From Idiomarina tyrosinivorans (GTDB lineage Bacteria > Pseudomonadota > Gammaproteobacteria > Enterobacterales > Alteromonadaceae): DNA of 64,000 nucleotides. The DNA lies in assembly GCF_003987475.1 (NCBI RefSeq), contig NZ_PIQH01000002.1, positions 62,001 through 126,000 on the forward strand, read 5' to 3'. Both the position numbers and the translations under genes were made by a program. Below, one piece after another: positions 9,283 through 22,119 of the stretch (its first letter is position 1; every line of letters starts with the position of its first letter). The notes beneath the pieces were generated by a model. The model had not been told where the DNA came from, made no database searches, and saw only the letters and a program-made list of their open reading frames with translations.

Positions 9283-10525
9283 GGCATGAAGCTCTTTCTG
9301 CGAAGCTAATAAGTTCCAAGCATACCTTCGATACTTCGTCCTCTGAATTTAAGACGCTAGGAGCAAGCCTCAAAGTTGATTTTTCGTACGGTGTATAACC
9401 GAGCATGTACCCTTTGTCTTTAAAGATATGGGATACATGTTTCGAGCAGACACCTTTTAAACTAAAGCACACAAAGCCCGATGACATCGCAGAACTTTTA
9501 GGCGTATGAAGAATAATGCTATCCGAGGAACATAACAAATGTTTAGCAAGTTGACATAGACTGTATATATGACTCGTGAAAGCACTTTTACCGATTCTCG
9601 TGAGTTGTGAAAAAGAATGAGCCAAGGCCCATTGGTTTTCATACGCTCTAAACCCACCCGGTTCGCACCTATCGCGTGAGCTAATATTTTTCCAGTCATG
9701 AACGTCTAACTTAGGATCTGTGAACCAATTCCAACATTCTCCTTCAAATGACGGCACTAGAGGCTCCAACAAAGCAAGAGCACCGTCCTTACCATATAGA
9801 AAGCCGGTTCCTCGAGGACCAAACAACCATTTGTGACAACCTGATGCGACAAAGTCAGCACCTAGTGACTCAATGGAGTCAAAGTTCTCGACTCCTAAAG
9901 CATGAACAGCGTCAACGAGGACATAGATTCTCTGTTCATGCGAGCGATGTCGATTTATCATTCGAATCTCATCACATATCTCTTTCACGGGAATCTTATG
10001 CCCAAAACACGAGTTCACCCAAGTAAGCACTACTAAGCGAGTATTATTTGAGATTGCATCTATATACCGTGCCTTTAATTCTTCTTTGGTCAGGTCTACA
10101 TCATTTTCACCAAGGCACTCAATTAACTTGACAGAACACCTCTGAGTTCTAGCAAGTGAGTGACAATTGGCAAGCACCGAGTAATGATCTTGGTTACATG
10201 CCAACACTTCGTCGGCCCTATTGAACTTAAATCCATTTAGAACCATGCTCAAACCCATTGTAGTGCTCTCTGTGAGTACAATATTGTCTTTCGAGGTTTG
10301 CAAGTACTGACCGATTGCTTTGCGAGAATTTTCGTTGAGTTTGTGCCGGTACCGGCGAGACAGATCAGGATTCCTATCTAACTTCTCTCGAAACTTTCCC
10401 AAAACTTTATTTAACTGTTTATACTGCGGATTAAATATTCCTAATCCAAGATGGCTATAGGCTTTATCAAGATCGAAGTCAGATTTAAATTCCTTTAATG
10501 AGTCAAAGACTCTTACTTTATCCAT
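9275..10525 (-). CDS. Class V PLP-dependent enzyme (aminotransferase / epimerase / lyase type)
   Basis: The 416-aa protein has the class V fold: ESTTMGLSMVLNG (phosphate-binding turn), VVLTWVNSCFG, VLVDAVHALG (pyridine-N Asp) and ASGCHKWLFGPRGTGFLYG with the Schiff-base Lys at about residue 233. This is the pattern of isopenicillin-N-epimerase-like and cysteine-desulfurase-like proteins. Possible roles are transamination, racemisation or C-S/C-N lysis; the sequence does not decide. Its start lies 27 bp after the methyltransferase stop codon, so it is in the same transcript. Confidence 0.8.
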   Translation of the reverse strand: MDKVRVFDSLKEFKSDFDLDKAYSHLGLGIFNPQYKQLNKVLGKFREKLDRNPDLSRRYRHKLNENSRKAIGQYLQTSKDNIVLTESTTMGLSMVLNGFKFNRADEVLACNQDHYSVLANCHSLARTQRCSVKLIECLGENDVDLTKEELKARYIDAISNNTRLVVLTWVNSCFGHKIPVKEICDEIRMINRHRSHEQRIYVLVDAVHALGVENFDSIESLGADFVASGCHKWLFGPRGTGFLYGKDGALALLEPLVPSFEGECWNWFTDPKLDVHDWKNISSRDRCEPGGFRAYENQWALAHSFSQLTRIGKSAFTSHIYSLCQLAKHLLCSSDSIILHTPKSSAMSSGFVCFSLKGVCSKHVSHIFKDKGYMLGYTPYEKSTLRLAPSVLNSEDEVSKVCLELISFAERASCHV

Positions 10526-10552
10526 AAGTACATGTCCAACTTTTTAAAGCTT

Positions 10553-11149
10553 CTAACTAGTAGAGGCCTTTTTAGTCATAATTAATAATCCTGTCGACCA
10601 GTTAAGTCCAACTGAATGAGTATTCGAAATATTGCTTAACTTTCTAAAAGACATTTCGGCGTCAGGATAGTGCTCTGGCGGCCAATCGTCTTGGGGCAGG
10701 AAGTCATCGACAATGTAGATTCCTCCATCAGCAAGAAGATTAAAGGCCTCCTCGATTAACTCATATTTACCCGGCCATGCATCCGCAAAGATAATGTCAA
10801 ACTTCTCGTCTCGAGGCTCTCTTAGAAACTCCATACCGTCAATTTCAAGAAACGTTACACGAGAGTCACTTATATTATCCTTCGCGATTCCCTGGGGCCC
10901 TCTGTCATTATCTATCGACAAAAGTTTTGAGTTCGGACACATTCCTTCAAGAAGCCAAAGAGCACTTAGCCCAGTTCCAGTTCCGATTTCAAGAATATTT
11001 CCATTTGGCTTGCTTGAAGCAAGAAGTCTTAATAGACAACCAGTATTCAGGTCGCTGCACATGTCAAAGCCTGAGTTTTTCGAAGCATTAATTAGATAAT
11101 CTAAATTGCTTGGTGTGTCTCGATTGAAAGTGTCTAAATCAAATTCCAT
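10553..11149 (-). CDS. SAM-dependent class I methyltransferase (O-methyltransferase-like)
   Basis: The 198-aa protein shows motif I (ILEIGTGTGLSALWLL, about residues 56-71), an acidic strand-2 end (LLSIDND), motif IV DIIFADAWPGKYELI and GGIYIVDDFL. The layout resembles catechol/caffeoyl-CoA-type O-methyltransferases, with a short N-terminal extension. It likely methylates the product of the cargo pathway, either as tailoring or as self-protection (inference). The start overlaps the MFS gene by 11 bp. Confidence 0.8.
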   Translation of the reverse strand: MEFDLDTFNRDTPSNLDYLINASKNSGFDMCSDLNTGCLLRLLASSKPNGNILEIGTGTGLSALWLLEGMCPNSKLLSIDNDRGPQGIAKDNISDSRVTFLEIDGMEFLREPRDEKFDIIFADAWPGKYELIEEAFNLLADGGIYIVDDFLPQDDWPPEHYPDAEMSFRKLSNISNTHSVGLNWSTGLLIMTKKASTS

Positions 11150-12350
11150 TGTTTGTTTCTCCTTTTAAGTTATTATTTCGTTCCAATAAGTTTATCAACT
11201 GATATAGAGCAAGCACTGCCAAGGTAAGTACCGTCATTCCGCCCCATAGGTATAGCATTCCGAATTCAGATAAGAGCAGGCCGCCGACAAGAGGAGAAAT
11301 TGCAAATCCAAATTCATACATTTGAGCAACTCCGAAATACGCCCCTTTCATATTGTTTGGAGCCAGCCGGTCGACTTTTATACTTATAGTTGGAAAAAGA
11401 ACTACTTCTCCTACACTTAGAATAACTACGCCAACAATCCAATACAGCCAACCTGAGTCTGCAAGTAAGAAAATTGCTTGAGATAGCGCTAATAAGGTAA
11501 TACCAAAATTAGCTCGAAAGGATAGGCTCTTTACAGACAAGAGCTTATCTAGCGGGAATTGCAGTAAAATTATAATGGCTGCATTCAACGTCAGCATGAG
11601 ACTTAGCAAACCTGTCGGGTCGTTAGGCAATAAAGTTGACAAAACTTGCGGTAGAGTGATATCGATCTGGCCGTAAACAGCCATCACACAGATGTTACAC
11701 AGCAGAAGCAACATAAATGGTTTATCTAATAAGGCGTTCTTGAGTCCGTTCTTATTCAACCCTTCCTTAGCGAGATCCGATTCATCAGGGGCTACCTTTT
11801 CTGCACCCAAAGTTACCCATAGAAACCGAACAAACATTGTTAGAGTAACTAATCCCGCTACAGTAAATACATCAACTGCGTATCTATACCCAATAAATAT
11901 CCCAATAACAGGACCTATAGCGGCACCAACATTCATTAAAAAGTAACGGCGTTTTAGTAACTTCTCTCGGAAGGTTCTATCTTTTGAAGAGTTGGAGATA
12001 ATGGAGTTACTTATTGGTTCAATTAAACCCTTTGCTAGACTGTTTAAAAAAACGCCAACATATAGTAAAGCGGCATTATCAATTACAGTTAAAATAACAA
12101 ATGAAACGAGAGTTAAGAGTAGGCCGCCCCCTAAAATCCTAGTTCTGCCTACACGGTCAGAAAGTCCACCAAAAAAAGCGCCTATAAGGAGCGACGCGGC
12201 CATTGCTAAAGTCATGTACAAGCCGATTTGGGCTGGCCCCTCTTCCAAGTCTCTACTTAGTATAAGTGTAACAAGGGGCCAAACCATAAAATGCGACACG
12301 CGGGTTAACACCGTGAGCTGCATCACAAAGCTTACTAATGAGGTTTTCAA
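11139..12350 (-). CDS. Major facilitator superfamily exporter
   Basis: First gene of the cargo operon: 403 aa, twelve hydrophobic segments, with the MFS loop 2-3 motif (GALSDRVGRTRILGGG-like, about residues 59-74). It resembles drug/metabolite:H+ antiporters and probably exports the pathway product or gives resistance to it. The frame begins at a TTG (12350) preceded by GGATG; an in-frame ATG at 12323 is the alternative start. All five genes are packed with overlaps or a 27-bp gap, so a single promoter upstream of 12350 is expected. Confidence 0.82.
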   Translation of the reverse strand: MKTSLVSFVMQLTVLTRVSHFMVWPLVTLILSRDLEEGPAQIGLYMTLAMAASLLIGAFFGGLSDRVGRTRILGGGLLLTLVSFVILTVIDNAALLYVGVFLNSLAKGLIEPISNSIISNSSKDRTFREKLLKRRYFLMNVGAAIGPVIGIFIGYRYAVDVFTVAGLVTLTMFVRFLWVTLGAEKVAPDESDLAKEGLNKNGLKNALLDKPFMLLLLCNICVMAVYGQIDITLPQVLSTLLPNDPTGLLSLMLTLNAAIIILLQFPLDKLLSVKSLSFRANFGITLLALSQAIFLLADSGWLYWIVGVVILSVGEVVLFPTISIKVDRLAPNNMKGAYFGVAQMYEFGFAISPLVGGLLLSEFGMLYLWGGMTVLTLAVLALYQLINLLERNNNLKGETNNGI

Positions 12351-12680
12351 ATTCTACATCCATATAAAATCTAAAAGATCTACATTAATCTAACATCTTA
12401 TTCCTATTATGAAAATAATGTAGTAAGTAGAAACTGTTGCCAGCCCAAAATAAAATCCACAAGGTCGGGAATTTGGTAATGATTGAACCCATGCAAGGGT
12501 GCTCTCGGAAAGTCAGACTCCACTAGTACTTTCAAACTTCATTAATAGTCATTCATCTTTTGACCTCTTGACCTCTCCCCCAAACTAGCATCACTCCTTT
12601 GATGAGATTATTCATATTATGTGGCCAATCATCATCTGACTGAATCGCCACTAATTTCCTAGACACCTCTTAGTTAGATA
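12351..12680. other. AT-rich non-coding stretch between cargo operon and IS3 element
   Basis: No convincing reading frame. It must contain the promoter of the leftward cargo operon; I see AT-rich blocks (TATTCC/ATTATG around 12405) but no promoter I would assign. The remainder of the gene interrupted at 13915 is not recognisable here. Confidence 0.4.
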
Positions 12681-12741
12681 TGGAGTGGACCGAGAATCAT
12701 AGACAATTCCTGACTATTATTTGAGCATAGGAGGAAAGTTT

Positions 12742-13026
12742 ATGAACAACCAACGATACAGTCCAGAATTTAAGGATGAAGCAGTCCGTCAAGTGATAGA
12801 AAGAGGGTACACCGTTGCTGAAGTTTCAGCGAACTTGGGGGTATCTCAACACAGTCTCTATAAGTGGGTAAAAGCAGCCAACCCGACCCCCTCCAAGCAA
12901 AAGGACGACGAACTGATAGAGGCAAAAAAAGAAATACTGAAACTACGTTCTGACCTAAAACGAACCGAGGAAGAGCGGGACATTCTAAAAAAGGCCGCAA
13001 GGTACTTTGCAAGCCAGCCAGAGTAA
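12742..13026 (+). CDS. IS3-family transposase OrfA (HTH protein)
   Basis: 94 aa with the HTH_Tnp_1 pattern: RYSPEFKDEAVRQVIERG, then VAEVSANLGVSQHSLYKW, and a Lys/Glu-rich leucine-zipper tail. ATG at 12742 has the RBS GGAGGAAAG 6 bp upstream. A slippery A6G run at 12987-12993 near the 3' end is the usual site of -1 frameshifting that makes the OrfAB fusion transposase. Confidence 0.88.
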   Translation: MNNQRYSPEFKDEAVRQVIERGYTVAEVSANLGVSQHSLYKWVKAANPTPSKQKDDELIEAKKEILKLRSDLKRTEEERDILKKAARYFASQPE

Positions 13027-13070
13027 AGTACCAGTTCATCAATGAACATCGCCGCATTCATTCGGTTGCT

Positions 13071-13877
13071 TTGATGTGTCGAGTTCTTGAGGTTGCGCGT
13101 GCTGGTTTCTATTTTTGGATCGATAAACCGTTATCTGATCGTGCCTTAGAAGATCGTCGGCTGCTTCCCTTAATAAAAGATTCGCATAGCGCCAGTTGCG
13201 GTGTTTACGGCTATCGGCGCATTCATCTCGATTTGTGCGAGCTCGGTGAGTCGATTGGTAAAAACCGTGTTTTGAAAATTATGAATGCACATAATATCAA
13301 GGCTTCACGGGGATATAAGAGATTTCGATACGGAGCCGGCCGACCAGCTATTGTGACTCCTAACCCATTACAGCGGGAATTCACCGTGGCACGACCTAAT
13401 CAAGCCTGGGTGACTGATATTACTTATATCCGAACTTGGCAGGGCTGGCTTTTTCTTGCGGTTGTCATGGATCTTTACGCCCGTAATATTGTTGGATGGT
13501 CGATGAAGCCTAGTCTCGCTAAAGAAATTGTTCTAGACGCTCTGTTGATGGCTGTGTGGCGTCGAAAACCAGCCTCCCCAGTCTTAGTGCATTCTGATCA
13601 GGGGTCACAATACGGCAGCGATGATTGGTTCCGGTTTTGTAAATCTAATAACTTAGAGCCCAGCATGAGTCGTCGGGCTAACTGTTGGGACAACGCCGTT
13701 GTAGAGTCTTTCTTTAGTAGTTTAAAGAAAGAGCGGGTTAAAAAACGGGTCTATAAAATGCGAGAATTAGCGCGAGCCGACATTTTTGATTACATTGAAG
13801 TATTCTACAACCGGAAACGGCGACATAGTCACCTCGGCGGCATCAGCCCCGAGCAGTTTGAGCAAGCCTCATTTTGA
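13071..13877 (+). CDS. IS3-family transposase OrfB (DDE integrase core)
   Basis: Reads WVTDITYIRT (first Asp), VHSDQGSQYGS (second Asp) and CWDNAVVESFFSSLKKE (Glu), the complete DDE triad. The frame is -1 relative to orfA and is already open upstream of 13071 (KYQFINEHRRIHSVAL), so OrfB is probably made by frameshifting at the A6G run rather than from its own start. It ends FEQASF, 36 bp before the right inverted repeat. Intact. Confidence 0.9.
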   Translation: MMCRVLEVARAGFYFWIDKPLSDRALEDRRLLPLIKDSHSASCGVYGYRRIHLDLCELGESIGKNRVLKIMNAHNIKASRGYKRFRYGAGRPAIVTPNPLQREFTVARPNQAWVTDITYIRTWQGWLFLAVVMDLYARNIVGWSMKPSLAKEIVLDALLMAVWRRKPASPVLVHSDQGSQYGSDDWFRFCKSNNLEPSMSRRANCWDNAVVESFFSSLKKERVKKRVYKMRELARADIFDYIEVFYNRKRRHSHLGGISPEQFEQASF

Positions 13878-13914
13878 GGCGTCAGGGTGTCAATGATACT
13901 GGGGGGCATTCCAT

Positions 13915-14232
13915 AGTGTACTTTTCTTCACTGATGAATCATTTGGCAGGCTCAGAGCAATATATAAAGAACTTTGTAAATATGTCCACTCAGATGACTC
14001 TGTTCAATGCGATATCTCGGTCTTAGCTCAACTACCTCATATAGATACTAAACAACTTAATTTATGGGAAGAAAAGTACTCTGAAGTATGTAAATTATTC
14101 TCTTTGATAATGGTAACTGTAGAGCCCAAGATATTTTTAAATAGCAGCGCAGCTCACAGAGATGTTATCGGATTTAACCTTCCCAAAAAATGTAAGGGGC
14201 AACTAATGGAATGTGGGAAAATTTTAGTTTAG
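13915..14232 (+). pseudogene. C-terminal remnant of an unknown cargo gene
   Basis: Directly after the IS3 end an open frame of 105 codons runs to a TAG at 14230 with no start codon at its beginning (reads SVLFFTDESFGRLRAIYKEL and ends CGKILV). Codon use looks coding. Its 5' part is not found on the other side of the IS, so it was lost by deletion. Family not recognised. It is the cargo sequence closest to the transposon end. Confidence 0.5.
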
Positions 14233-14360
14233 CAGGTTTTGTAAGCCTATCGAGTTATTACTCTTTTCACTATTAGGTATCAAACTAACATTGCCCTATA
14301 CTAACACCCACCGAATAAGGTGAGTCCCCCACTTCTTACTTCTCGCTTGATCCATTTTTA

Positions 14361-14427
14361 TATATGAAACTTTATTGCTAAGTATGATTCTTTGTTACTA
14401 GGTATGGAACTTTATTACTACACCACA
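14361..14427. repeat. Tn7-like right end with three TnsB-binding repeats
   Basis: Three copies of TATGnAACTTTATTnCTA-like repeats start at 14363, 14383 and 14403, i.e. at 20-bp periodicity. They end with ACCACA at 14422-14427, which reads TGTGGTGTAG inward from the other strand, like the TGTGGGCGG tip of Tn7. A fourth degenerate copy may lie near 14277. The position abuts the glmS terminator, as for Tn7 right ends. Confidence 0.88.
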
Positions 14428-14445
14428 AGGGCCCTTGCGGGCCCT
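14428..14445. terminator. glmS terminator hairpin and attTn7 insertion point
   Basis: AGGGCCC-TTGC-GGGCCCT is a perfect 7-bp stem just past the glmS stop codon. The transposon tip ends at 14427, so the 5-bp target duplication should be AGGGC (14428-14432), 21-25 bp from the glmS stop. That is the exact Tn7 target geometry. The partner duplication lies outside the window at the left end. Confidence 0.85.
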
Positions 14446-14452
14446 AGATTAG

Positions 14453-16285
14453 CTATTCAACAGTCACTGATTTCGCGAGGTTGCGGGGTTGGTCGACGTC
14501 GGTGCCCTTAATGATGGCAACGAAGTACGAGAGCAACTGTAGCGGCACGGTGTAGACGATAGGGGCGATGAGCTCGTCACAGTGGCAGACGTTTAACACA
14601 TTCATGGTGTCGTCACTGGCGAAGCGGGCTTGCTTATCGGCAAACACATACATTAAGCCGCCACGGGCGCGCACTTCTTCTACATTCGACTTCAGTTTTT
14701 CTAGTAGCTCGTTATTCGGCGCCACCACAATGACCGGCATAGATTCATCAATCAACGCTAATGGTCCGTGCTTCAATTCGCCGGCGGCATAAGCTTCGGC
14801 GTGAATGTAGGAAATTTCCTTCAGCTTCAACGCACCTTCCATCGCAATCGGGTATTGGTTGCCGCGACCGAGGAATAGACTGTGTTCCTTATTGGCGAAG
14901 TCAGGTGCTAATGCTTCAATATCATCGCTTAGCGCCACCGCTTCTTCTAACCGCGCTGGCAAGCTCTTCAACGCCGTCACAATACGTTTTTGGCTGTCCT
15001 CGCTCATACCGCGATATTTACCCAAGGCTACCACCAGCATCAACAACCCAGTAAGCTGCGTGGTAAACGCTTTGGTAGAAGCGACACCGATTTCGGTACC
15101 GGCACGGGTTAGGAAAGCCAAATCTGATTCGCGTACCATTGATGATGATTCCACGTTACAGATCGTCAGGCTGCCTTTGTATCCCAGCTCTTTGGATAAC
15201 CGTAATGCAGCTAACGTATCGGCGGTTTCACCACTTTGCGAAATGGTCACCAACAAACTGTTACGGTTCACGAACGATTTGCGGTAACGGAACTCCGAGG
15301 CAATTTCGATAGAGCAGGGGATATCCGCCAAGGCTTCTAACCAGTAACGCGCCACCATGCCGGCATGATAACTGGTACCACAGGCAACAATTTGTACGTG
15401 CTCGATTTCACGAAACAACTCTGCCGCCTTTTCACCAAAGGCTTCATCGCGAACAGAGTCTAGGGTTAGGCGACCCTCCAGCGTATTCCGTACAGCAATC
15501 GGCTGCTCGTGAATTTCTTTCAACATGAAGTGGCGATATTCGCCCTTGCCACCGGCGTCATATTGGCTGGTCGACTCCACCAATTCGCGTTCAACAGCAT
15601 CGCCGTTATGGTCATAAATCGCGATATCGGTGCGGTTGATGTCGGCAACGTCGCCTTCTTCTAAATAGATAAACTGGCGGGTCACTGGCAATAGCGCCAG
15701 TTGGTCAGAGGCGACAAAGTTTTCGCCAATGCCCACGCCAATGACCAGCGGGCTTCCAGAACGCGCAACAACCAATCGTTGTGGTTCTTGGGTGTCCATT
15801 ACCACCGTGCCATAGGCACCGTCTAATTGCTTAACTGCGGCCTTCACCGCATCACACAAGTCACTGTGTTGCTTGCGCTCGTGGTGAATTAAGTGAGCGA
15901 TCACTTCGGTATCAGTTTGTGACTGGAAGTCATAACCTAACGCTTTAAGCTTTTCTCGTAACGACTCATGATTTTCTATAATGCCGTTATGCACCACGGC
16001 AATTTGACCGTCGGAAATATGTGGGTGGGCGTTGTTTTCGGTGACACCACCGTGCGTCGCCCAACGGGTATGGGCAATACCAATGGTTGCATCTAATGGT
16101 TCTTTGCCCACGGCATCGGCTAACTCTTGCACTTTGCCGGTGCGCTTAATGCTTTGTAATTGGTTTTGGTCATCAATAACGGCTAAGCCGGCTGAGTCGT
16201 AGCCACGGTATTCCAACCGCTTTAAACCCTCTAACAAAATACCGCTTACGCGGCGTTCAGATGTTGCGCCTACAATTCCGCACAT
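14453..16285 (-). CDS. glmS: Glutamine-fructose-6-phosphate aminotransferase
   Basis: Makes glucosamine-6-phosphate for peptidoglycan and LPS. 610 aa; the N-terminal glutaminase nucleophile Cys follows Met (MCGIVGA), and two SIS domains follow, with [11 protein letters not shown] in the first. The C-terminus reads NLAKSVTVE, the conserved tail whose DNA is the TnsD recognition site. It is followed by the Tn7-like insertion, which leaves the coding sequence intact. Lies 6 bp downstream of glmU, so the two hexosamine genes are probably co-transcribed. Confidence 0.98.
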   Translation of the reverse strand: MCGIVGATSERRVSGILLEGLKRLEYRGYDSAGLAVIDDQNQLQSIKRTGKVQELADAVGKEPLDATIGIAHTRWATHGGVTENNAHPHISDGQIAVVHNGIIENHESLREKLKALGYDFQSQTDTEVIAHLIHHERKQHSDLCDAVKAAVKQLDGAYGTVVMDTQEPQRLVVARSGSPLVIGVGIGENFVASDQLALLPVTRQFIYLEEGDVADINRTDIAIYDHNGDAVERELVESTSQYDAGGKGEYRHFMLKEIHEQPIAVRNTLEGRLTLDSVRDEAFGEKAAELFREIEHVQIVACGTSYHAGMVARYWLEALADIPCSIEIASEFRYRKSFVNRNSLLVTISQSGETADTLAALRLSKELGYKGSLTICNVESSSMVRESDLAFLTRAGTEIGVASTKAFTTQLTGLLMLVVALGKYRGMSEDSQKRIVTALKSLPARLEEAVALSDDIEALAPDFANKEHSLFLGRGNQYPIAMEGALKLKEISYIHAEAYAAGELKHGPLALIDESMPVIVVAPNNELLEKLKSNVEEVRARGGLMYVFADKQARFASDDTMNVLNVCHCDELIAPIVYTVPLQLLSYFVAIIKGTDVDQPRNLAKSVTVE

Positions 16286-16291
16286 GTGTCG

Positions 16292-17662
16292 TTAATCCTT
16301 TTTATCCACCGGCCGTTTCCAACCGCTAATATTTCGTTGTTTGCCCCGTGCGACCGCCAACTCGCCTTGTTCAACGTCGCGGGTTACTACCGAGCCAGCT
16401 CCAACAGTGGCTTGCGCGCCAATAGTCACCGGCGCTACCAAGGAACTGTTTGAACCAATAAATGCACCATCACCAATATGGGTGGCAAACTTGTTCACGC
16501 CATCGTAATTACAGGTAATGGTTCCGGCGCCAATATTTGCCCCTTCACCAACTTCGGTATCGCCCAAATAGGTTAAATGGCCAGCCTTTGAGCCTTTACC
16601 CAAAGTGCTTTTCTTCATTTCGACAAAGTTGCCGACTTGCGCGCCGGCTTTCAATACCGCACCGGGGCGTAATCGGGCAAAAGGCCCGGCAGCGGTGTTT
16701 TCGCCGAGCTCTGCCCCTTCAATATGAGAATTCGCTTTCACCGTTGCGCCATCGCCAATGCGACAGTTTTTCAGCACACAGTTGGGCTCTATGGTAACTT
16801 GATGACCTAACACAACCTCGCCCTCGAATACCGTGTTGATATCGATGGTGACATCATTCCCAGTGGTTAAGCTTCCGCGAACATCAATCCGCGCCGGGTC
16901 AATCAACGTCACGCCGTCTACCATTAACTGCTCGGCAATACGGCGCTGGTAATAGCGCTCAAGCTCAGCGAGTTGTTGGCGATTATTGGCGCCAGCCACT
17001 TCCATCGGGCTACTAGGGTGAGTGGTGGCGATATTTACGCCTTCTTGCGCTGCCATTGCCACCACATCGGTTAAATAATATTCCTGCTGCGCGTTGTCAT
17101 TCGACAATCGCGCCAGCCAACGTTTAAACGCTGAGCCGCGGGCAACCATAATACCGGTGTTCACTTCATCGATAGTAAGTTGCGTCAGTGACGCATCTTT
17201 CTGTTCGACAATTTCTACCACGCGGTCATTATCGCGCACAATGCGGCCGTAGCCTGTTGGATCTTGCAAGTGCATGGTCAGCAGACCCAACTCGGTGTCC
17301 ACGCTATCTTTCAACAACGCTTCTAGCGTCTGTGGTTGAATCAATGGCACATCACCATAAAGCACTAGCACTTGTTCGTCGTCTTTTAACTGCGCCTGCA
17401 CTTGCTGTACCGCGTGGCCAGTACCTAATTGTTCGGCTTGCTCAACCCATTCGATATTAGGGTGTTGAATGCGCTGCTGCAGCAATTCACCACCGTGCCC
17501 ATACACCAAGTTAATGGCTGCCGGCTTAAGCGCATCAGCGCAATCGATGACATGCTGCACCATGGCTTTCTTCGCCACTGGATGAAGCACTTTGGGGAGT
17601 TCGGAACGCATCCGTGTTCCTTTTCCGGCCGCCAAAATCACGACCCGAAGTGAATTGTTCAT
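16292..17662 (-). CDS. glmU: Bifunctional N-acetylglucosamine-1-phosphate uridyltransferase / glucosamine-1-phosphate acetyltransferase
   Basis: Makes UDP-GlcNAc. 456 aa: the pyrophosphorylase domain opens with [20 protein letters not shown], and the C-terminal left-handed beta-helix hexapeptide repeats ([20 protein letters not shown] and following) carry the acetyltransferase. The length is typical. Located between the atp operon terminator and glmS, the usual gammaproteobacterial order. Confidence 0.98.
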   Translation of the reverse strand: MNNSLRVVILAAGKGTRMRSELPKVLHPVAKKAMVQHVIDCADALKPAAINLVYGHGGELLQQRIQHPNIEWVEQAEQLGTGHAVQQVQAQLKDDEQVLVLYGDVPLIQPQTLEALLKDSVDTELGLLTMHLQDPTGYGRIVRDNDRVVEIVEQKDASLTQLTIDEVNTGIMVARGSAFKRWLARLSNDNAQQEYYLTDVVAMAAQEGVNIATTHPSSPMEVAGANNRQQLAELERYYQRRIAEQLMVDGVTLIDPARIDVRGSLTTGNDVTIDINTVFEGEVVLGHQVTIEPNCVLKNCRIGDGATVKANSHIEGAELGENTAAGPFARLRPGAVLKAGAQVGNFVEMKKSTLGKGSKAGHLTYLGDTEVGEGANIGAGTITCNYDGVNKFATHIGDGAFIGSNSSLVAPVTIGAQATVGAGSVVTRDVEQGELAVARGKQRNISGWKRPVDKKD

Positions 17663-17732
17663 TAGTAACCTCGTATCCTTACTACCTAGAGTCCAGTTTA
17701 CCGTTTTTCACGCTATTTTACAGACAAAAGAA

Positions 17733-17760
17733 AAGCCCACAAAGTTTCCCTTGTGGGCTT
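17733..17760. terminator. Intrinsic terminator downstream of atpC
   Basis: Stem AAGCCCACAA / TTGTGGGCTT with a short loop, flanked by an A-rich run on the left (a U run for leftward transcription) and CTTCTTT on the right. It ends the leftward ATP synthase operon and separates it from glmU. Confidence 0.85.
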
Positions 17761-17782
17761 CTTTATTCGCTTAAACCAAGGC

Positions 17783-18199
17783 TTAGCGGCGTAACTTACG
17801 CAGTACCTCAAGTTTCGCCAAGGCGCGTGACAATTCCGCCACTGCTTCTGCGTAACTTAGGTCGGCAGCGCTATCAGCAATAGCGTCTTGCGCACGCTTA
17901 CGCGCTTGCTCCGCTTCTTGCTCGTCAAGGTCCTCAGCACGGATAGCCACATCGGCTAGCACTGTAACGTTGCTCGGCTGAACTTCTAGCACGCCACCAG
18001 CAACGTAAAGGATCTCTTCGTTACCGTTTTCGGCAACATAGCGAACCATACCAGGTTTAATTTTTGTCAATAACGGTGCGTGACCTGGGTAAATACCCAA
18101 TTCACCTTCGCTACCGCTGACCTGAACGGTTTGCACAGTGCCAGAGAACAATTTGTCCTCGGCACTGACCACGTCCAGTTGTAGCGTTTTAGTCGCCAT
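17783..18199 (-). CDS. atpC: F1F0 ATP synthase epsilon subunit
   Basis: 138 aa; N-terminal beta-sandwich ([31 protein letters not shown]) and a C-terminal two-helix domain. Last gene of the atp operon, 17 bp after atpD. It regulates ATPase activity and links the rotor to the c ring. Confidence 0.97.
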   Translation of the reverse strand: MATKTLQLDVVSAEDKLFSGTVQTVQVSGSEGELGIYPGHAPLLTKIKPGMVRYVAENGNEEILYVAGGVLEVQPSNVTVLADVAIRAEDLDEQEAEQARKRAQDAIADSAADLSYAEAVAELSRALAKLEVLRKLRR

Positions 18200-18216
18200 T
18201 CAAACCTCCACAGTGG

Positions 18217-19620
<1,404 letters not shown>

Positions 19621-19641
19621 TCAATTCTTCAAACCCTGCCG

Positions 19642-20508
19642 TTAAACCGCTTCGGCACCGGAAACAATTTCCGAAATTTCTTGGGTGATCGCTGCCTGAC
19701 GCGCTTTGTTGTACTGCAACTGTAACTTCTCGATAATGTCTTCTGCATTATCGGTTGCAGCTTTCATCGCGATCATCCGCGCAGCTTGTTCGCTGGCGAA
19801 GTTGTCGACAACCCCTTGGTATACCTGTGTTTCCACGAAACGACGAATCAGTGTGTCCAAAATAGCTTCTGGATCAGGCTCATAGAGATAATCCCAGCTA
19901 CCTTTTTGCACGTCTTCGCCTGCCTCGGTTTTCGGCAATGGCAATAATTGATGAATGGTCGGCTCTTGGCTCATGGTGTTCACAAAACGGTTGAACACGA
20001 CATAAAGACGATCAATCTTGCCTTCCTCAAACGCATCTAACATTACCTGCACAGAACCGGTAATTTGTTGCATGCTTGGCTTATCACCTAAGCCCGATAC
20101 TTGTGCTTGTAATTTACCGCCGAAGCGTTTGAAAAAGCCGATCGCCTTACTACCAATTGCTGCGAAATCTGCTTCTACGCCTTTCTCTTCCCACGCTTTT
20201 GCGTGTTTAACCACGGCTTTAAACTCGTTCGAGTTCAAGCCGCCACACAAACCACGGTCGGTAGAGATAACGATATAGCCAACACGGTTAACCTCGCGTT
20301 CCACCATAAATGGGTGGCTGTACTCAAGGTTTCCGCGCGCAACATGACCAATCACTTTGCGGATAGCAGTGGCATACGGACGGCTAGTTTCCATCCGTTC
20401 CTGCGCCTTTTTCATTTTCGACGCAGCGACCATTTCCATCGCGCTGGTGATCTTCTGAGTATTACCAATACTCGAGATCTGGGTTTTAATTTCTTTACCG
20501 CCGGCCAT
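19642..20508 (-). CDS. atpG: F1F0 ATP synthase gamma subunit
   Basis: 288 aa; N-terminal coiled-coil ([29 protein letters not shown]) and C-terminal helix ending in [15 protein letters not shown], both diagnostic. It is the central rotor shaft. Confidence 0.98.
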   Translation of the reverse strand: MAGGKEIKTQISSIGNTQKITSAMEMVAASKMKKAQERMETSRPYATAIRKVIGHVARGNLEYSHPFMVEREVNRVGYIVISTDRGLCGGLNSNEFKAVVKHAKAWEEKGVEADFAAIGSKAIGFFKRFGGKLQAQVSGLGDKPSMQQITGSVQVMLDAFEEGKIDRLYVVFNRFVNTMSQEPTIHQLLPLPKTEAGEDVQKGSWDYLYEPDPEAILDTLIRRFVETQVYQGVVDNFASEQAARMIAMKAATDNAEDIIEKLQLQYNKARQAAITQEISEIVSGAEAV

Positions 20509-20563
20509 GACGAATCTCCTGTTAACTCAACGACAGATAGCCGCTAGTAGCGGCCATCTCCGA

Positions 20564-22111
<1,548 letters not shown>

Positions 22112-22119
22112 GTCCCCAA

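Larger units (their letters stand above)
12681..13913 (+). mobile_element. IS3-family insertion sequence
   Basis: Two overlapping orfs (orfA, orfB) lie between imperfect terminal inverted repeats: TGGAGTGGACCGAGAATCAT at 12681 and, on the other strand from 13913, TGGAATGCCCCCCAGTATCA. The length of about 1.23 kb is normal for the family. No clear 3-5 bp target duplication is visible, so the copy may be old or recombined. It lies immediately before an open-ended gene remnant (13915-14232). Confidence 0.85.

Noticed and set aside
5700..14427. Two complete tandem Tn7-type elements at glmS
   Set aside because: No left-end repeats, second TGT tip or second glmS-like target is seen between tnsA and the end at 14427; only one degenerate box is present.
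16285..16300. glmS ribozyme upstream of glmS
   Set aside because: glmS follows glmU by 6 bp and the host is Gram-negative; there is no room for the ribozyme.
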